Positions 17,404 to 25,816 of a DNA stretch of 64,000 nucleotides are shown in pieces. The position numbers and the translations under genes were made by a program. The notes under the pieces were generated by a model. That model was not told the DNA's origin. It saw only the letters and a list, made by a program, of their open reading frames with translations, and searched no databases. The stretch lies in assembly GCF_001620365.2 (NCBI RefSeq), contig NZ_LQMT02000005.1, positions 326,195 to 390,194 of the forward strand. Reading direction: 5' to 3'. The first letter of the stretch is position 1; each line of letters begins with the position of its first letter. Source of the stretch: Amycolatopsis keratiniphila subsp. keratiniphila. Its GTDB lineage: Bacteria > Actinomycetota > Actinomycetes > Mycobacteriales > Pseudonocardiaceae.

Positions 17404-18201
17404 ATGACCTATTCACCTGGGATACCAGCCAGCTTTGGAATGGCGGGAAAGACCGTTGTGGTGACCGGAGGTGCGACTGGCATCGGGGCGAAATACGCAT
17501 CTGCGTTCGCCGCGGCCGGCGTCAACGTGGTCATCGTGGACCTGCCTTCCGCCGCGGCCGCAGGGCAAGCCGTCGCAGCAGAGATCGGGCAGTCCACAGG
17601 AGCCGAGGCAGTCTTCGCCGAGGCTGACGTGACCAGCGATCGTGACTTGGCGCGACTGGTCGAAAAGACCCAGAACGCCTTTGGGTCACTCGACATGCTG
17701 GTGAACAATGCCGCGATCTACGGCGGATTAGGTGCGAAACGCGGCCTTGAGGCACTCTCGGTCGAGGAATGGGACACCGTGCTCCGGGTTAACGCCCGCG
17801 GCACCTGGCAGGCGATCAAGGCGGCATCATCGGTCATGAAGGCCCAGGGAAGCGGCCGGATCGTCAACATTTCCTCGGTCGTGGCTCGTACCGGGGTCCC
17901 CGGTTTCGTGCACTACGTCGCAGCGAAGGCCGCTGTTGAGGGACTGACCAGGGCGGCGGCCCGCGAGCTTGGCAGGTACGGCATCACGGTGAACGCGGTG
18001 GCTCCTGGCCTGGTCGACGGCGAGGCGAGCCGAGAACTCAACCCCGACACCTATTTCGATGCTGTGGCACGGAGCCGCGCGCTCGTCAGCCCGCTGTATG
18101 CGGACGACCTCGTCGGAACGATTCTGTGGCTTTGCTCGTCCGCTGGCGGACGCGTCACCGGACAGACCATTGTGGTTGACGGCGGGGGACTATTCGTGTG
18201 A
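17404..18201 (+). CDS. SDR family NAD(P)-dependent oxidoreductase
   Basis: A 265-residue classical short-chain dehydrogenase: cofactor motif TGGATGIGAKY, NNAAIYGG, and catalytic Ser/Tyr/Lys in NISSVVARTG and YVAAKAAVEG; the C-terminus ends with VTGQTIVVDGGGLFV. An acidic residue after beta2 (VIVDLPS) favours NAD(H). ATG 17404 follows GGGAGA. Upstream of and codirectional with the MfnB-like gene, it may oxidise the hydroxymethyl group of the furan product, or act on the polyketide. Codon 109 (17728-17730) is TTA. Confidence 0.88.
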   Translation: MTYSPGIPASFGMAGKTVVVTGGATGIGAKYASAFAAAGVNVVIVDLPSAAAAGQAVAAEIGQSTGAEAVFAEADVTSDRDLARLVEKTQNAFGSLDMLVNNAAIYGGLGAKRGLEALSVEEWDTVLRVNARGTWQAIKAASSVMKAQGSGRIVNISSVVARTGVPGFVHYVAAKAAVEGLTRAAARELGRYGITVNAVAPGLVDGEASRELNPDTYFDAVARSRALVSPLYADDLVGTILWLCSSAGGRVTGQTIVVDGGGLFV

Positions 18202-18423
18202 GCCCGCGACGGCTCGGGGCCGACGGTCGTGCACTGGCTCGAATCTGACTCCAGGCCCCCTCAAGGGCATCCAGTGACCGTAGGTGCCGCCACGTCGAAC
18301 ACGGCCCAACCCGTCTGGTGGCACCGTGCTCTTCACATCGGACCGAAGCCCTCCACAGCGTCGTCGCGGGCGCAGCCGTACCTCGGCAACTGGTCCGATC
18401 TGTCGGCAGACCTTCAGGAAGGA

Positions 18424-19185
18424 ATGAGCGTGCGTCTTCTGGTCAGTCCCGAAAGTGTGCAAGAAGCGCTAGTCTGCGTCGAGGCCTCCGAACACCTCGA
18501 CGTCGTCGATGTCAAGAAGCCCGACGAGGGCTCGCTGGGCGCGAACTATCCTTGGGTCATCAAGGAGATCCGGGCCGCGGTCCCGGATGACAAGCTCGTG
18601 TCAGCGACCCTGGGTGACGCACCGTACAAGCCCGGCACCATGGCGCAGGCCGCGCTGGGCGCCACGGTCGCCGGTGCCGACTACATCAAGGTCGGGCTCT
18701 ACGGGATCAGCACCGTCGAGCAGGGCATCACGTTGATGCGCGGTGTAGTCCGCGCCGTCAAGGACTACCGGCCCGACGCGACTGTGGTGGCGGCGGGTTA
18801 CGCCGACGCCTGGCGCATCGGTGCGGTCAACCCGCTGTCGATCCCTTACATCACCCGTGAATCCGAGGCCGACGGAGCCATGCTCGACACGGCCATCAAG
18901 GACGGATCGACTCTCTTCGACCACGTCGGTATCGAGGAGTGCGCCAGCTTCGTCGCGGACTCGCACAAATACAACGTGTTCGCGGCCCTGGCCGGCTCGA
19001 TCAAGTCACAACACGTGGCCGACCTGGTCAAGATCGGCACCGACGTGGTGGGCGTGCGGGGCGCGGTGTGCTCTGGGTTCGATCGGAACAAGGGATCGAT
19101 TCAGCCCGAGTTGGTGGCCGAGTTCAAGAAATCCATCGACGAGGCCGTGGCCGCCAACGCCACAACGGCGGCTTCGGCAGTGTGA
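18424..19185 (+). CDS. MfnB-like (5-formylfuran-3-yl)methyl phosphate synthase
   Basis: A 253-residue protein of the MfnB/UPF0264 family, TIM-barrel enzymes that condense two glyceraldehyde-3-phosphates into 4-(hydroxymethyl)-2-furancarboxaldehyde phosphate, the furan precursor of methanofuran. The lysines important in MfnB appear conserved: [12 protein letters not shown] (K31/K32), [10 protein letters not shown] (K89) and [11 protein letters not shown] (K159). ATG 18424 follows AGGAAGGA; the frame is open back to 18229 but not conserved. Bacteria like this one do not make methanofuran, and the gene lies inside a polyketide cluster, so a specialised furan building block is likely. Confidence 0.88.
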   Translation: MSVRLLVSPESVQEALVCVEASEHLDVVDVKKPDEGSLGANYPWVIKEIRAAVPDDKLVSATLGDAPYKPGTMAQAALGATVAGADYIKVGLYGISTVEQGITLMRGVVRAVKDYRPDATVVAAGYADAWRIGAVNPLSIPYITRESEADGAMLDTAIKDGSTLFDHVGIEECASFVADSHKYNVFAALAGSIKSQHVADLVKIGTDVVGVRGAVCSGFDRNKGSIQPELVAEFKKSIDEAVAANATTAASAV

Positions 19186-19257
19186 CCCTCAGGTGGCCGT
19201 GGGCCGCAACGCTCGCAGAGGGGCCGCCTGGGAACACCGGAAAGTCTGGGGTGCGCC

Positions 19258-19285
19258 GTGGTGGCCTTGCCGCCACGGCCACCAC
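19258..19285. terminator. Hairpin between convergent MfnB-like and SARP genes
   Basis: Stem GTGGTGGCC (19258-19266) pairs with GGCCACCAC (19277-19285) around a 10-nt loop. It lies 72 bp after the MfnB-like stop and before the end of the opposing SARP gene, so it could end transcription in either direction. No U-tract, as usual in actinomycetes. Confidence 0.45.
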
Positions 19286-19388
19286 CGGAATGGCCAGCGC
19301 GGTGTTGTCTGCCCGACAACCCCGGCTGGCCTTCCGCGGTACTGGTTCGGCCCGGCGGATGTCGGAGCCGCGCCGATGATCGATGTGG

Positions 19389-20231
19389 TCAGCTCGTCAA
19401 ACCGTGCGTCAACACGGGAGCGTCGTTGGACGTCAGGCCGGGCAATTCGGAGGTCTCACCGACGAGGATCGCGTGCTGGAGCCGGCTGAGCTCGTGAGAC
19501 GGTTCGACACCCATATCGGCGTGAAGTGTCCGCCGTATCTCGTGATAAACGCCCAATGCCTCGCTCCGGCGGTTGCTCAGATACAGCGCCAGCATCAGCT
19601 GCAGATAGAACCCCTCGCGATAGGGGTGCTCCGCTGTCAGCGTCCGCAGTTCGCTGATGACCTCCTGATTCATGCCCCGTCGTATGTCCAGGCTGATCCG
19701 GAGCTCAAGTGCGTTGACGGTATCCTCACGCAGGTTCGTCGCGTAGGTAGCGAGCGTACGCCCTAATACGACGTCGACCAGCGGGGCATCTTCCACCAGG
19801 CTGAGCGCGGTGCGAACCGCCTTCAGGGCACGCATCGGGTCGGAATCTCTGCATACTCTGGCTTCGGTGACAAGTGTTCGGAATTGGTGCGCGTCGACCC
19901 TCGACTTGTCGAGCTTGAGGACGTAGCCAGGACTGTGGGTGACAACAAGGTCTCTACCCGTGACTGAGTCGGACACGGCGTCGAACAGCCTGCGCAAGTG
20001 ATAAATATAAGTTTGGGTAGTGGTCATCGCGCTACGCGGAGGTTCATCACCCCATATCTCGTCGATAATGGTATTTATCGTTACCACCTCGCCCGCCCGC
20101 AGGGCCAATAATGCCAGAACCTGTCGGACTTTATGTGCCGACGGCGCCGTCGATCTATGTCCAAGCTCGATTCGTGCGGGCCTGAGAAGTTTTATGCAAA
20201 ACTCTGCGGAAGGCAAAAGACTGCTCTCCAT
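19389..20231 (-). CDS. SARP family pathway-specific activator (AfsR/DnrI/RedD type)
   Basis: A 280-residue regulator: winged-helix OmpR-like DNA-binding domain at about residues 15-105 (VRQVLALLALRAGEVVTINT, TTTQTYIYHLRRLFD) followed by the bacterial transcriptional activation domain (VDAHQFRTLV to about residue 255). SARPs switch on antibiotic clusters by binding heptamer direct repeats; four matching sites lie in this cluster. Codon 41 (20109-20111) is TTA, so expression may depend on the bldA leucyl-tRNA. Confidence 0.93.
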   Translation of the reverse strand: MESSLLPSAEFCIKLLRPARIELGHRSTAPSAHKVRQVLALLALRAGEVVTINTIIDEIWGDEPPRSAMTTTQTYIYHLRRLFDAVSDSVTGRDLVVTHSPGYVLKLDKSRVDAHQFRTLVTEARVCRDSDPMRALKAVRTALSLVEDAPLVDVVLGRTLATYATNLREDTVNALELRISLDIRRGMNQEVISELRTLTAEHPYREGFYLQLMLALYLSNRRSEALGVYHEIRRTLHADMGVEPSHELSRLQHAILVGETSELPGLTSNDAPVLTHGLTS

Positions 20232-20586
20232 CCCCCGGTATTAGAAGACTAGGCCAATTCACCGGCTTTCGGAAGCCTGGGCAAACGCAATTCGATGCTA
20301 TCGCATTGGATCGTGGAGGCAAGTTGGAAACTAACGTGATCTGCGTCTCCTGTGGTGGGATATGCCTACATTCCGTGGTCGCGTTGCGCTGTGTGGGGGA
20401 TGTTTCTACTTGTTTGGAAGCGACCGGGGACGGCGGGGCGAGCGGTTTGAGGGAACTGCGGCCCGTAACTTCATGACGCTTGGCAAAGGGCCATATGCGT
20501 GACTGAGATGGCCGGCCCTCCGGGTCAGTCTCCCGTCTCGGAGGTGGTTCCATCGGGAAGCTTCGATGCGGGACATGGGATGTTAG
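20232..20586. other. Gene-free upstream region of the SARP gene
   Basis: About 355 bp without a supported gene. Open frames here have no family resemblance or ribosome sites. It presumably holds the promoter of the SARP gene; base composition is lower in GC than the neighbours (for example around 20260-20350). No clear operator repeat was found. Confidence 0.5.
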
Positions 20587-20612
20587 GTTGTTGGGCCTAA
20601 CGGCCCAACAAC
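20587..20612 (-). terminator. Strong hairpin after the first SnoaL-like gene
   Basis: Stem GTTGTTGGGCC (20587-20597) and GGCCCAACAAC (20602-20612), 11 bp perfect, with a 4-nt loop TAAC. It lies 10 bp past the stop of the minus-strand SnoaL-like gene and separates it from the SARP promoter region. Confidence 0.7.
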
Positions 20613-20621
20613 TCTCGATAA

Positions 20622-21056
20622 CTACAGGTCGTCGCGACTAATGGTTTCGTGCTCCACCATTAGTGCGTCGCCAGTGCAGGCGAGCCGGGCACGGAGCGTG
20701 AGACTGTAGGCCAGAACAGGAGCTTCTCCCTTCGCGGTTTCCACCACAATGCAGTAGGCCTCGACGGAGAGGTGCGGATCCCCCTCACCGGCAACCGTCA
20801 TCATCCCGATCCAATGCCGACGTTGGATCTTGTTCTCCTTGAGGCGCCCGGCCGCGTTCTTCGTCTCGGTTTCGATGGCCTTCCGGCCAAAGGAAGGTTC
20901 GGGACGTGCGTTGGTCTCGAAGACGCCGTCTTCGGCGAAGGACTGGGCCCACCCTTCGGCGTCACCCGCGTCCAGCTTGTGGAGGCGATCACTGTAGAAC
21001 CTCTGCACGAGGTGGTAGTGCTGGTCGCTGGCAGGCCGGAAATCTTCTGTACTCAT
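20622..21056 (-). CDS. SnoaL-like / NTF2-fold protein
   Basis: A 144-residue protein with an NTF2-like layout: N-terminal helix with FYSDRLHKLDAGDAEGWAQSFAEDGVFE, then strands ending in LTLRARL. This fold is used by polyketide cyclases (SnoaL), hydroxylases and dehydratases; the catalytic type cannot be decided. ATG 21056 follows GAAGGGAA; the frame extends to 21167 without support. Divergent from the acyl-CoA ligase gene. With no TcmN-type cyclase nearby it is a candidate cyclase. Confidence 0.8.
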   Translation of the reverse strand: MSTEDFRPASDQHYHLVQRFYSDRLHKLDAGDAEGWAQSFAEDGVFETNARPEPSFGRKAIETETKNAAGRLKENKIQRRHWIGMMTVAGEGDPHLSVEAYCIVVETAKGEAPVLAYSLTLRARLACTGDALMVEHETISRDDL

Positions 21057-21178
21057 GATGGTTCCCTTCGAACGGCTACAGCCTCCGACGCTCCGCCGCT
21101 CACTTGAGTCAGGTTGGAGGCGCACTACAGCGACCGATAGGTAGGTGGTCACTGGCCGGGCGGCCACAAGGTTCTCAC

Positions 21179-21196
21179 TCGAATCGGGCTCGAACC
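21179..21196. promoter_or_regulatory. SARP-type heptamer pair before the acyl-CoA ligase gene
   Basis: TCGAATC (21179) and TCGAACC (21190) are spaced by exactly 11 bp in the divergent region between the SnoaL-like and ligase genes. A TTAGAC about 5 bp downstream could serve as a -10 element for the ligase. Confidence 0.5.
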
Positions 21197-21335
21197 GGAT
21201 TAGACCGCCGACTGCGACCGTGTTCGCGTGCCGCGCAGGTGGTCCTGTGCGTACCAGCGCGTTTCACGGTCGGCGTCGAGCGCGACGGTCGGGAACAACG
21301 AGGCGAGCCGCCTCGTCGACGTTTCGGGAGTTTCC

Positions 21336-22892
21336 TTGATCAGGACAGATTTGCTGCGTCCCGTCCACGAGCTGCTGGGAGTTCAGGCGCGGGAACGCGC
21401 GCATCAGGTCGCTTTCCTCGATGAACGTACCGCGCTCGAGTACGGCGAACTCGCCGATCGCACGGCACGGTTGGCCGGGCACCTCGCTGCGCTCGGTGTC
21501 GATAGGGGAGACCGGGTAGCGGTGCTGATGGGCAATCGGGTCGAGACGGCTGAAACCTACTTGGCAGTGCCCCGTTCCGGCGGGATCGCCGTCTGCCTCA
21601 ACCCCGCGGCAACCGCGACGGAGGTGGAGTACGCGATCCGCGACAGCGGAGCGCGTGTCCTGGTGACCGACAACCCGGAAATGATCTGTTCGCTGCTCTG
21701 TCGGTGCCCGTTGTCGACTGTGGTCGTGGTCGACACCCTGGCTGCCTCATTGCCCGGCAACGCAACTCAGTGGCTCGACTACGCAGAACTGACCACCACA
21801 GCGCCTCCGCGGCCGGCTCCGGACCAGCTTGCGCTCGATGACGTTTCGTACATGCTCTACACATCCGGCACGACAGGGCGTCCCAAAGGCGTGCTGCTCA
21901 ATCAGCGTGGGCTGTTGTGGGTCGTCGCGGCCGGATGGGTGCCGATCGTCGGGCTCAGCGCTGACGACAAGGTGCTGTGCGGCTTGCCGCTGTACCACTC
22001 ATACGCGTTGGATCTATGTGTCTTAGGCACCATCGCCGTCGGTGCCACGACTCGCATCATGCGAGGCTTTTCCGTCATCGAGACGCGGCGTTGTCTGGCC
22101 GGAGACAACTACACTGTCCTGCCGGGTGTTCCCACCATGTTCGTCAACCTGGCTCGGATGGCCAACAAAGTGCCATCACCGCACCGGCTGCGTGTAGCAA
22201 TCTCCGCAGGCGCGATCCTGGCGGCTTCGGCACACGCCGACTTCGAGCGAGCGCACGGCGTTCCCCTGCTGGACGGCTACGGGATCACAGAGACCTCCAC
22301 CATGGTCACCCTGAACTGGCCAGACGGCGCGCGGCCGGCTGGCTCATGCGGGCTCCCGATCCCCGGCCTCTCCGTACGCTTGGCAGATCCGAAAACGGGA
22401 CAAGACGTGCCTGTCGGAACGGACGGCGAAGTGTTGGTCCGTGGCCCCGGCGTGATGCAGGGATATCACGGCAAGCCCGCGGAAACGGCCAACGCGCTCG
22501 CCGGGGGCTGGTACCACACGGGCGACCTGGCGAAGGCCGACGCGTCAGGCTACCTGACGATAACGGGCCGCACCAAAGACCTGATTATCCGCGGCGGTGA
22601 GAACATCTCGCCGGCAGAGGTGGAGGAAGTCCTCATGACTGCCCCCGGCGTCCGTGACGCAGCTGTGGTCGGTAAGCCAGACGAGCGAGTGGGACAAGTA
22701 CCTGTCGCCTTCATCGTCGGCGAGGGGCTCGACGAGGAGAAGGTACTCGCCCACTGCCGCGACCACCTGGCGTGGTTCAAGGTGCCGATCGAGCTCAACG
22801 TGGTCGGAGAGATCCCCAGGACCGGGTCGGGCAAGATCGTGCGGCATCGACTGGACACTACCGGTGGCACCGGCTCACCGGGCCAGGAGTAA
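21336..22892 (+). CDS. Acyl-CoA synthetase / AMP-dependent ligase
   Basis: A 518-residue ANL superfamily enzyme that adenylates a carboxylic acid and joins it to CoA (or a carrier protein). Motifs YTSGTTGRPKG (A3), DGYGITETS (A5), WYHTGDLAKAD (A7), KDLIIRGGENI (A8) and the catalytic Lys in PRTGSGKIVR (A10) are intact. The frame opens at 21228; a TTG at 21336 with CGGGAG 5 nt upstream is the best start, though uncertain. In this cluster it probably activates the starter acid. An in-frame TTA occurs at 22023-22025. Confidence 0.88.
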   Translation: MIRTDLLRPVHELLGVQARERAHQVAFLDERTALEYGELADRTARLAGHLAALGVDRGDRVAVLMGNRVETAETYLAVPRSGGIAVCLNPAATATEVEYAIRDSGARVLVTDNPEMICSLLCRCPLSTVVVVDTLAASLPGNATQWLDYAELTTTAPPRPAPDQLALDDVSYMLYTSGTTGRPKGVLLNQRGLLWVVAAGWVPIVGLSADDKVLCGLPLYHSYALDLCVLGTIAVGATTRIMRGFSVIETRRCLAGDNYTVLPGVPTMFVNLARMANKVPSPHRLRVAISAGAILAASAHADFERAHGVPLLDGYGITETSTMVTLNWPDGARPAGSCGLPIPGLSVRLADPKTGQDVPVGTDGEVLVRGPGVMQGYHGKPAETANALAGGWYHTGDLAKADASGYLTITGRTKDLIIRGGENISPAEVEEVLMTAPGVRDAAVVGKPDERVGQVPVAFIVGEGLDEEKVLAHCRDHLAWFKVPIELNVVGEIPRTGSGKIVRHRLDTTGGTGSPGQE

Positions 22893-22902
22893 GCGGTGGA
22901 CC

Positions 22903-23286
22903 TCAGCCGATGGCGTCCGGGCGTGGGCTGATGAACAGGCCGACGATGCTCCACTGGGACCCTCGCCGCTGGGCTACCAGGGTGAACCGAAAGGTCCCGG
23001 TGGTGTCCTTGCCGTCGTTCGTCCCGGACTGACTCTGCGCGATGGTGACGATGGCCGTGTCGCCGAAGAGCCGGACGACTTGCTCACCGAGCGCGAACGA
23101 GGTGTTCACAACCGTCTTGGAGCTGTACCGCGTGACCCACTGGCCCTTGTCCCGGAGGTATCCCCGCGGCCCCACCGCGAGGAACCCGTCGTCGAGGAGC
23201 GATGCGAGCGCAGCAGCGTCACCAGCACGCTCGGCCGCGCTCCACGAAGCGATCAGGTCTTCCAAACTGCCCGGTACCGTCGTCAT
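22903..23286 (-). CDS. Second SnoaL-like / NTF2-fold protein
   Basis: A 127-residue NTF2-like protein (DUF4440/SnoaL type): LIASWSAAERAGDAAALASLL, then VRLFGDTAIVTIAQSQSG and TFRFTLVAQRRGSQWSIVG. Such proteins act as cyclases, isomerases or hydroxylases on polyketides, but may also be non-enzymatic. ATG 23286 follows AGGGAAGG; 25 bp after the FAD oxidase gene, so the two form an operon. Confidence 0.8.
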   Translation of the reverse strand: MTTVPGSLEDLIASWSAAERAGDAAALASLLDDGFLAVGPRGYLRDKGQWVTRYSSKTVVNTSFALGEQVVRLFGDTAIVTIAQSQSGTNDGKDTTGTFRFTLVAQRRGSQWSIVGLFISPRPDAIG

Positions 23287-23311
23287 CGTTGACCTTCCCT
23301 GGTGAGTGTGG

Positions 23312-24694
23312 TCACGGGGTGATGTTCTGGTTGAGGTGAAAGAGATTCTCCGGATCCCAGCGACGCTTGACCTCTTGCAGCCGTCGCCGGGTCGTGGCGT
23401 CGTACACGTCCGCCGTCCTGTCCGGCTCGTCGTCACTGAGAAAGTTGACATAGCCACCTGAGGTGAATTCGGCCTTGAGTGCGGCGTGGCTCTCCCGTGC
23501 CCACGCGATCTGGCGAGCGTCGTCGGCTGGGTCGGTCCAGGCGGCGGCGATGTTGGCGACGATCGGGGCCTCGCGGTGGCAGAAGGCCGTGGCGTCAGCC
23601 GGCACCCGGGAAACCGCGCCGCCGAGGTAGATGAGCTCGAGTTGCGACATGGGGGAGCTCAGCTGACCTGCTCGCTCCAGAATGGCGTCGACGGCGCTGT
23701 CGCTGAGTTCGTCGAAATACCCGTTTTTAAAGTATGCGCGCGACGGCAATGCGGGACTGGGGAACGAGTATGCCTGGAGGGCCTTGTACGACAGATTGAT
23801 CTTCGTGATCGCGAATGGTTCGCCGTAGGAGAGCACCGAGGACAGTTGTCGTTCACCCTCATGCAGGTCGCCGACCCAGCATGCGGCGATGCAGATCGCG
23901 GGTTTGCCGCGCATGTGCTGAGGCATCTCAGGAACAGCTGGGCACAGTCGCAGATAGCAGACCCAGGTCAGTTCGTCGGGGGCCTCAGCCATGTGCCGCG
24001 TCCACGCTCGGAGGATCTCGTGACCGTCGTCCAGTGAATGGTAGGCAGTGAGGAACCGCAGAGGGCCGACGCGGTGGAGTCCGAACTCGAACTCGGTCAC
24101 AACACCGAAGTTGCCTCCACCGCCGCGCAGCGCCCAGAAGAGATCGGCATTGGTCTCGGCGTCGGCGACCACCGTCCGCCCGTCCGCTGTGACTACCTGC
24201 GCGGACAGCAAGTTGTCGATGGACAGCCCGTACATGCGGCTCAGCCAGCCGATGCCTCCGCCCAAGACCAAGCCCGCTAGGCCGGTGTGAGAGACGACTC
24301 CGGCGGGCGTCGCTAGCAGGTGCGCCTGGGTAGCAACGTCGAATGCTCCCAACAAGGCACCACCCTCCACGCGGGCGCGCTTGCGCCCCCCGTCGACGTC
24401 GACCGCCGACATTCGCGTGAGGTCGACGACCACGCCTCCGTCGCAGGTCGAGAAGCCCGCGACGCTGTGCCCACCTGCTCGTACGGCGAGTGGAAGTCCG
24501 CTTGTCCGGGCAAACGAGACGGCCGCGGTCACATCGTCGTTGTCAACGCATCGCGCGATGAACGCCGGACGTTTGTCGATGGTGCCGTTCCATACCCGTC
24601 GTGCCTGGTCGTAAGCATCATCGCCCGGCGAGATCAGCTGACCACGAAAAGACTTCCTCAACACGTCGATTCCATCGAAATTCGATGATCGCAT
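23312..24694 (-). CDS. FAD-linked oxidase, berberine-bridge-enzyme-like
   Basis: A 460-residue oxidase with an FAD_binding_4 domain (about 45-180) and BBE domain at the C-terminus (YVNFLSDDEPDR, RRWDPENLFHLNQNI). RAGGHSVAG supplies the His for 8-alpha-histidyl FAD; the second covalent site found in bicovalent members as Cys is not evident in GVVSHTGLAG, so attachment is probably through His only. BBE-like oxidases in polyketide clusters oxidise alcohols or cyclise late intermediates. ATG 24694 starts the conserved region. Divergent from the KR gene with SARP boxes between. Confidence 0.9.
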   Translation of the reverse strand: MRSSNFDGIDVLRKSFRGQLISPGDDAYDQARRVWNGTIDKRPAFIARCVDNDDVTAAVSFARTSGLPLAVRAGGHSVAGFSTCDGGVVVDLTRMSAVDVDGGRKRARVEGGALLGAFDVATQAHLLATPAGVVSHTGLAGLVLGGGIGWLSRMYGLSIDNLLSAQVVTADGRTVVADAETNADLFWALRGGGGNFGVVTEFEFGLHRVGPLRFLTAYHSLDDGHEILRAWTRHMAEAPDELTWVCYLRLCPAVPEMPQHMRGKPAICIAACWVGDLHEGERQLSSVLSYGEPFAITKINLSYKALQAYSFPSPALPSRAYFKNGYFDELSDSAVDAILERAGQLSSPMSQLELIYLGGAVSRVPADATAFCHREAPIVANIAAAWTDPADDARQIAWARESHAALKAEFTSGGYVNFLSDDEPDRTADVYDATTRRRLQEVKRRWDPENLFHLNQNITP

Positions 24695-24791
24695 GACGCT
24701 CGCTTTCCTTCGCCGGAGACACCTGACGGGCGCGCGGAGAAACCGGACCAGGGGTTCTCGTCGCACCTGCACACGATCGTCGCGCCTGAAC

Positions 24792-24871
24792 TCGAGCGCT
24801 CGTCCAGAGGCGTTCGACTGGGCGTCACCCCGGGCAGAACGGTCGAGAGCCGCTCGAGAACCGTTCGACCG
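24792..24871. promoter_or_regulatory. Array of SARP-type heptamers between FAD oxidase and ketoreductase genes
   Basis: Two runs at 11-bp period. The first is TCGAGCG (24792), TCCAGAG (24803), TCGACTG (24814), with weak TCACCCC (24825). The second is TCGAGAG (24843), TCGAGAA (24854), TCGACCG (24865). Extra TCGAGCG/TCGAGCA copies occur at 24886 and 24915 out of register. This is the densest SARP-box region of the window and could serve both divergent promoters. Confidence 0.7.
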
Positions 24872-24961
24872 CGTGACCACAGACTTCGAGCGACCGCAGG
24901 CGAGCTGAGCGCGGTCGAGCACACAGCGGAGACCCGGACACTCTTGGGAAAGGTGGATCCA

Positions 24962-25747
24962 GTGAATGGTCAGCCCGTCGAGCGCCGTGTCGCGATCGTC
25001 ACCGGAGGCACTTCCGGCATCGGTCTCGCGACTGTGCGAGCCCTCGCCGCGGACGGGATAGAGGTCGTGCTCTGCGGGCGCACCGAGGAACGCGTGTCGG
25101 CTACCGCCAAGGAGCTGCATTCCGAGGGCGTGAACGTCGCCGGCTACCCATGCGATGTCCGGGATCGTGACGCCGTCCAGACCTTCGTCGATACGGTGGC
25201 CGAACGGCACGGCGCCCCATCGGTGCTGGTCAACAACGCTGGGCGCGGTGGAGGTGGCCCGACCGCCCACATCGCCGACGACCTCTGGCTCGATGCGGTC
25301 GACACCAACCTCAACAGCGTCTTCTGGGTTACCCGCGCGGTGCTCAACGCGGGCGGCATGGCGGCCGACGGACGTATCGTCGCGATCGCGTCAACGGGAG
25401 GCAAGCAAGGCGTCCCCTTCGGCGCCCCCTACTCCGCCGCCAAGGCCGGTGTCATCGGATTCACCAAAGCGCTCGCCAAGGAACTCGCACCCACTGGGAC
25501 GACCGTGAACGCCGTCTGCCCCGGCTACACCGAAACCCCCATGGCTGTAGACGTACGCGAGCAGTATGCGGCTATGCAGAACTCGACCCCGGACGCAGTC
25601 CTCGCCCAATTCGAGGCGAAGATTCCGTTGGGGCGGTACTCCACGCCCGACGAGGTGGCCGCCATGGTCCGGTACCTCGTCTCCCCGGAAGCCGCCTCGG
25701 TGACCGCACAGGCGCTGAACATTTGCGGTGGACTCGGGAGCTTCTAG
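24962..25747 (+). CDS. ActIII-type polyketide ketoreductase
   Basis: A 261-residue SDR, the same length as ActIII, and similar to it from the cofactor motif TGGTSGIG to the end SVTAQALNICGGLGSF. Catalytic S144, Y157 and K161 are in ASTGGKQG and PYSAAKAG. It probably reduces the C-9 keto group of the nascent chain using NADPH. The PGG motif that steers stereochemistry in ActIII reads GGG here (NNAGRGGGG), losing the proline. GTG 24962 follows AGGTGG; TTG 24944 is an alternative. Confidence 0.92.
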   Translation: MNGQPVERRVAIVTGGTSGIGLATVRALAADGIEVVLCGRTEERVSATAKELHSEGVNVAGYPCDVRDRDAVQTFVDTVAERHGAPSVLVNNAGRGGGGPTAHIADDLWLDAVDTNLNSVFWVTRAVLNAGGMAADGRIVAIASTGGKQGVPFGAPYSAAKAGVIGFTKALAKELAPTGTTVNAVCPGYTETPMAVDVREQYAAMQNSTPDAVLAQFEAKIPLGRYSTPDEVAAMVRYLVSPEAASVTAQALNICGGLGSF

Positions 25748-25816
25748 CCCCGACTGCACGAGGGGTGACGATGGACGTCCCCGCCCCCGGATGACGAACC
25801 AGCACAAGGAGCAGAT

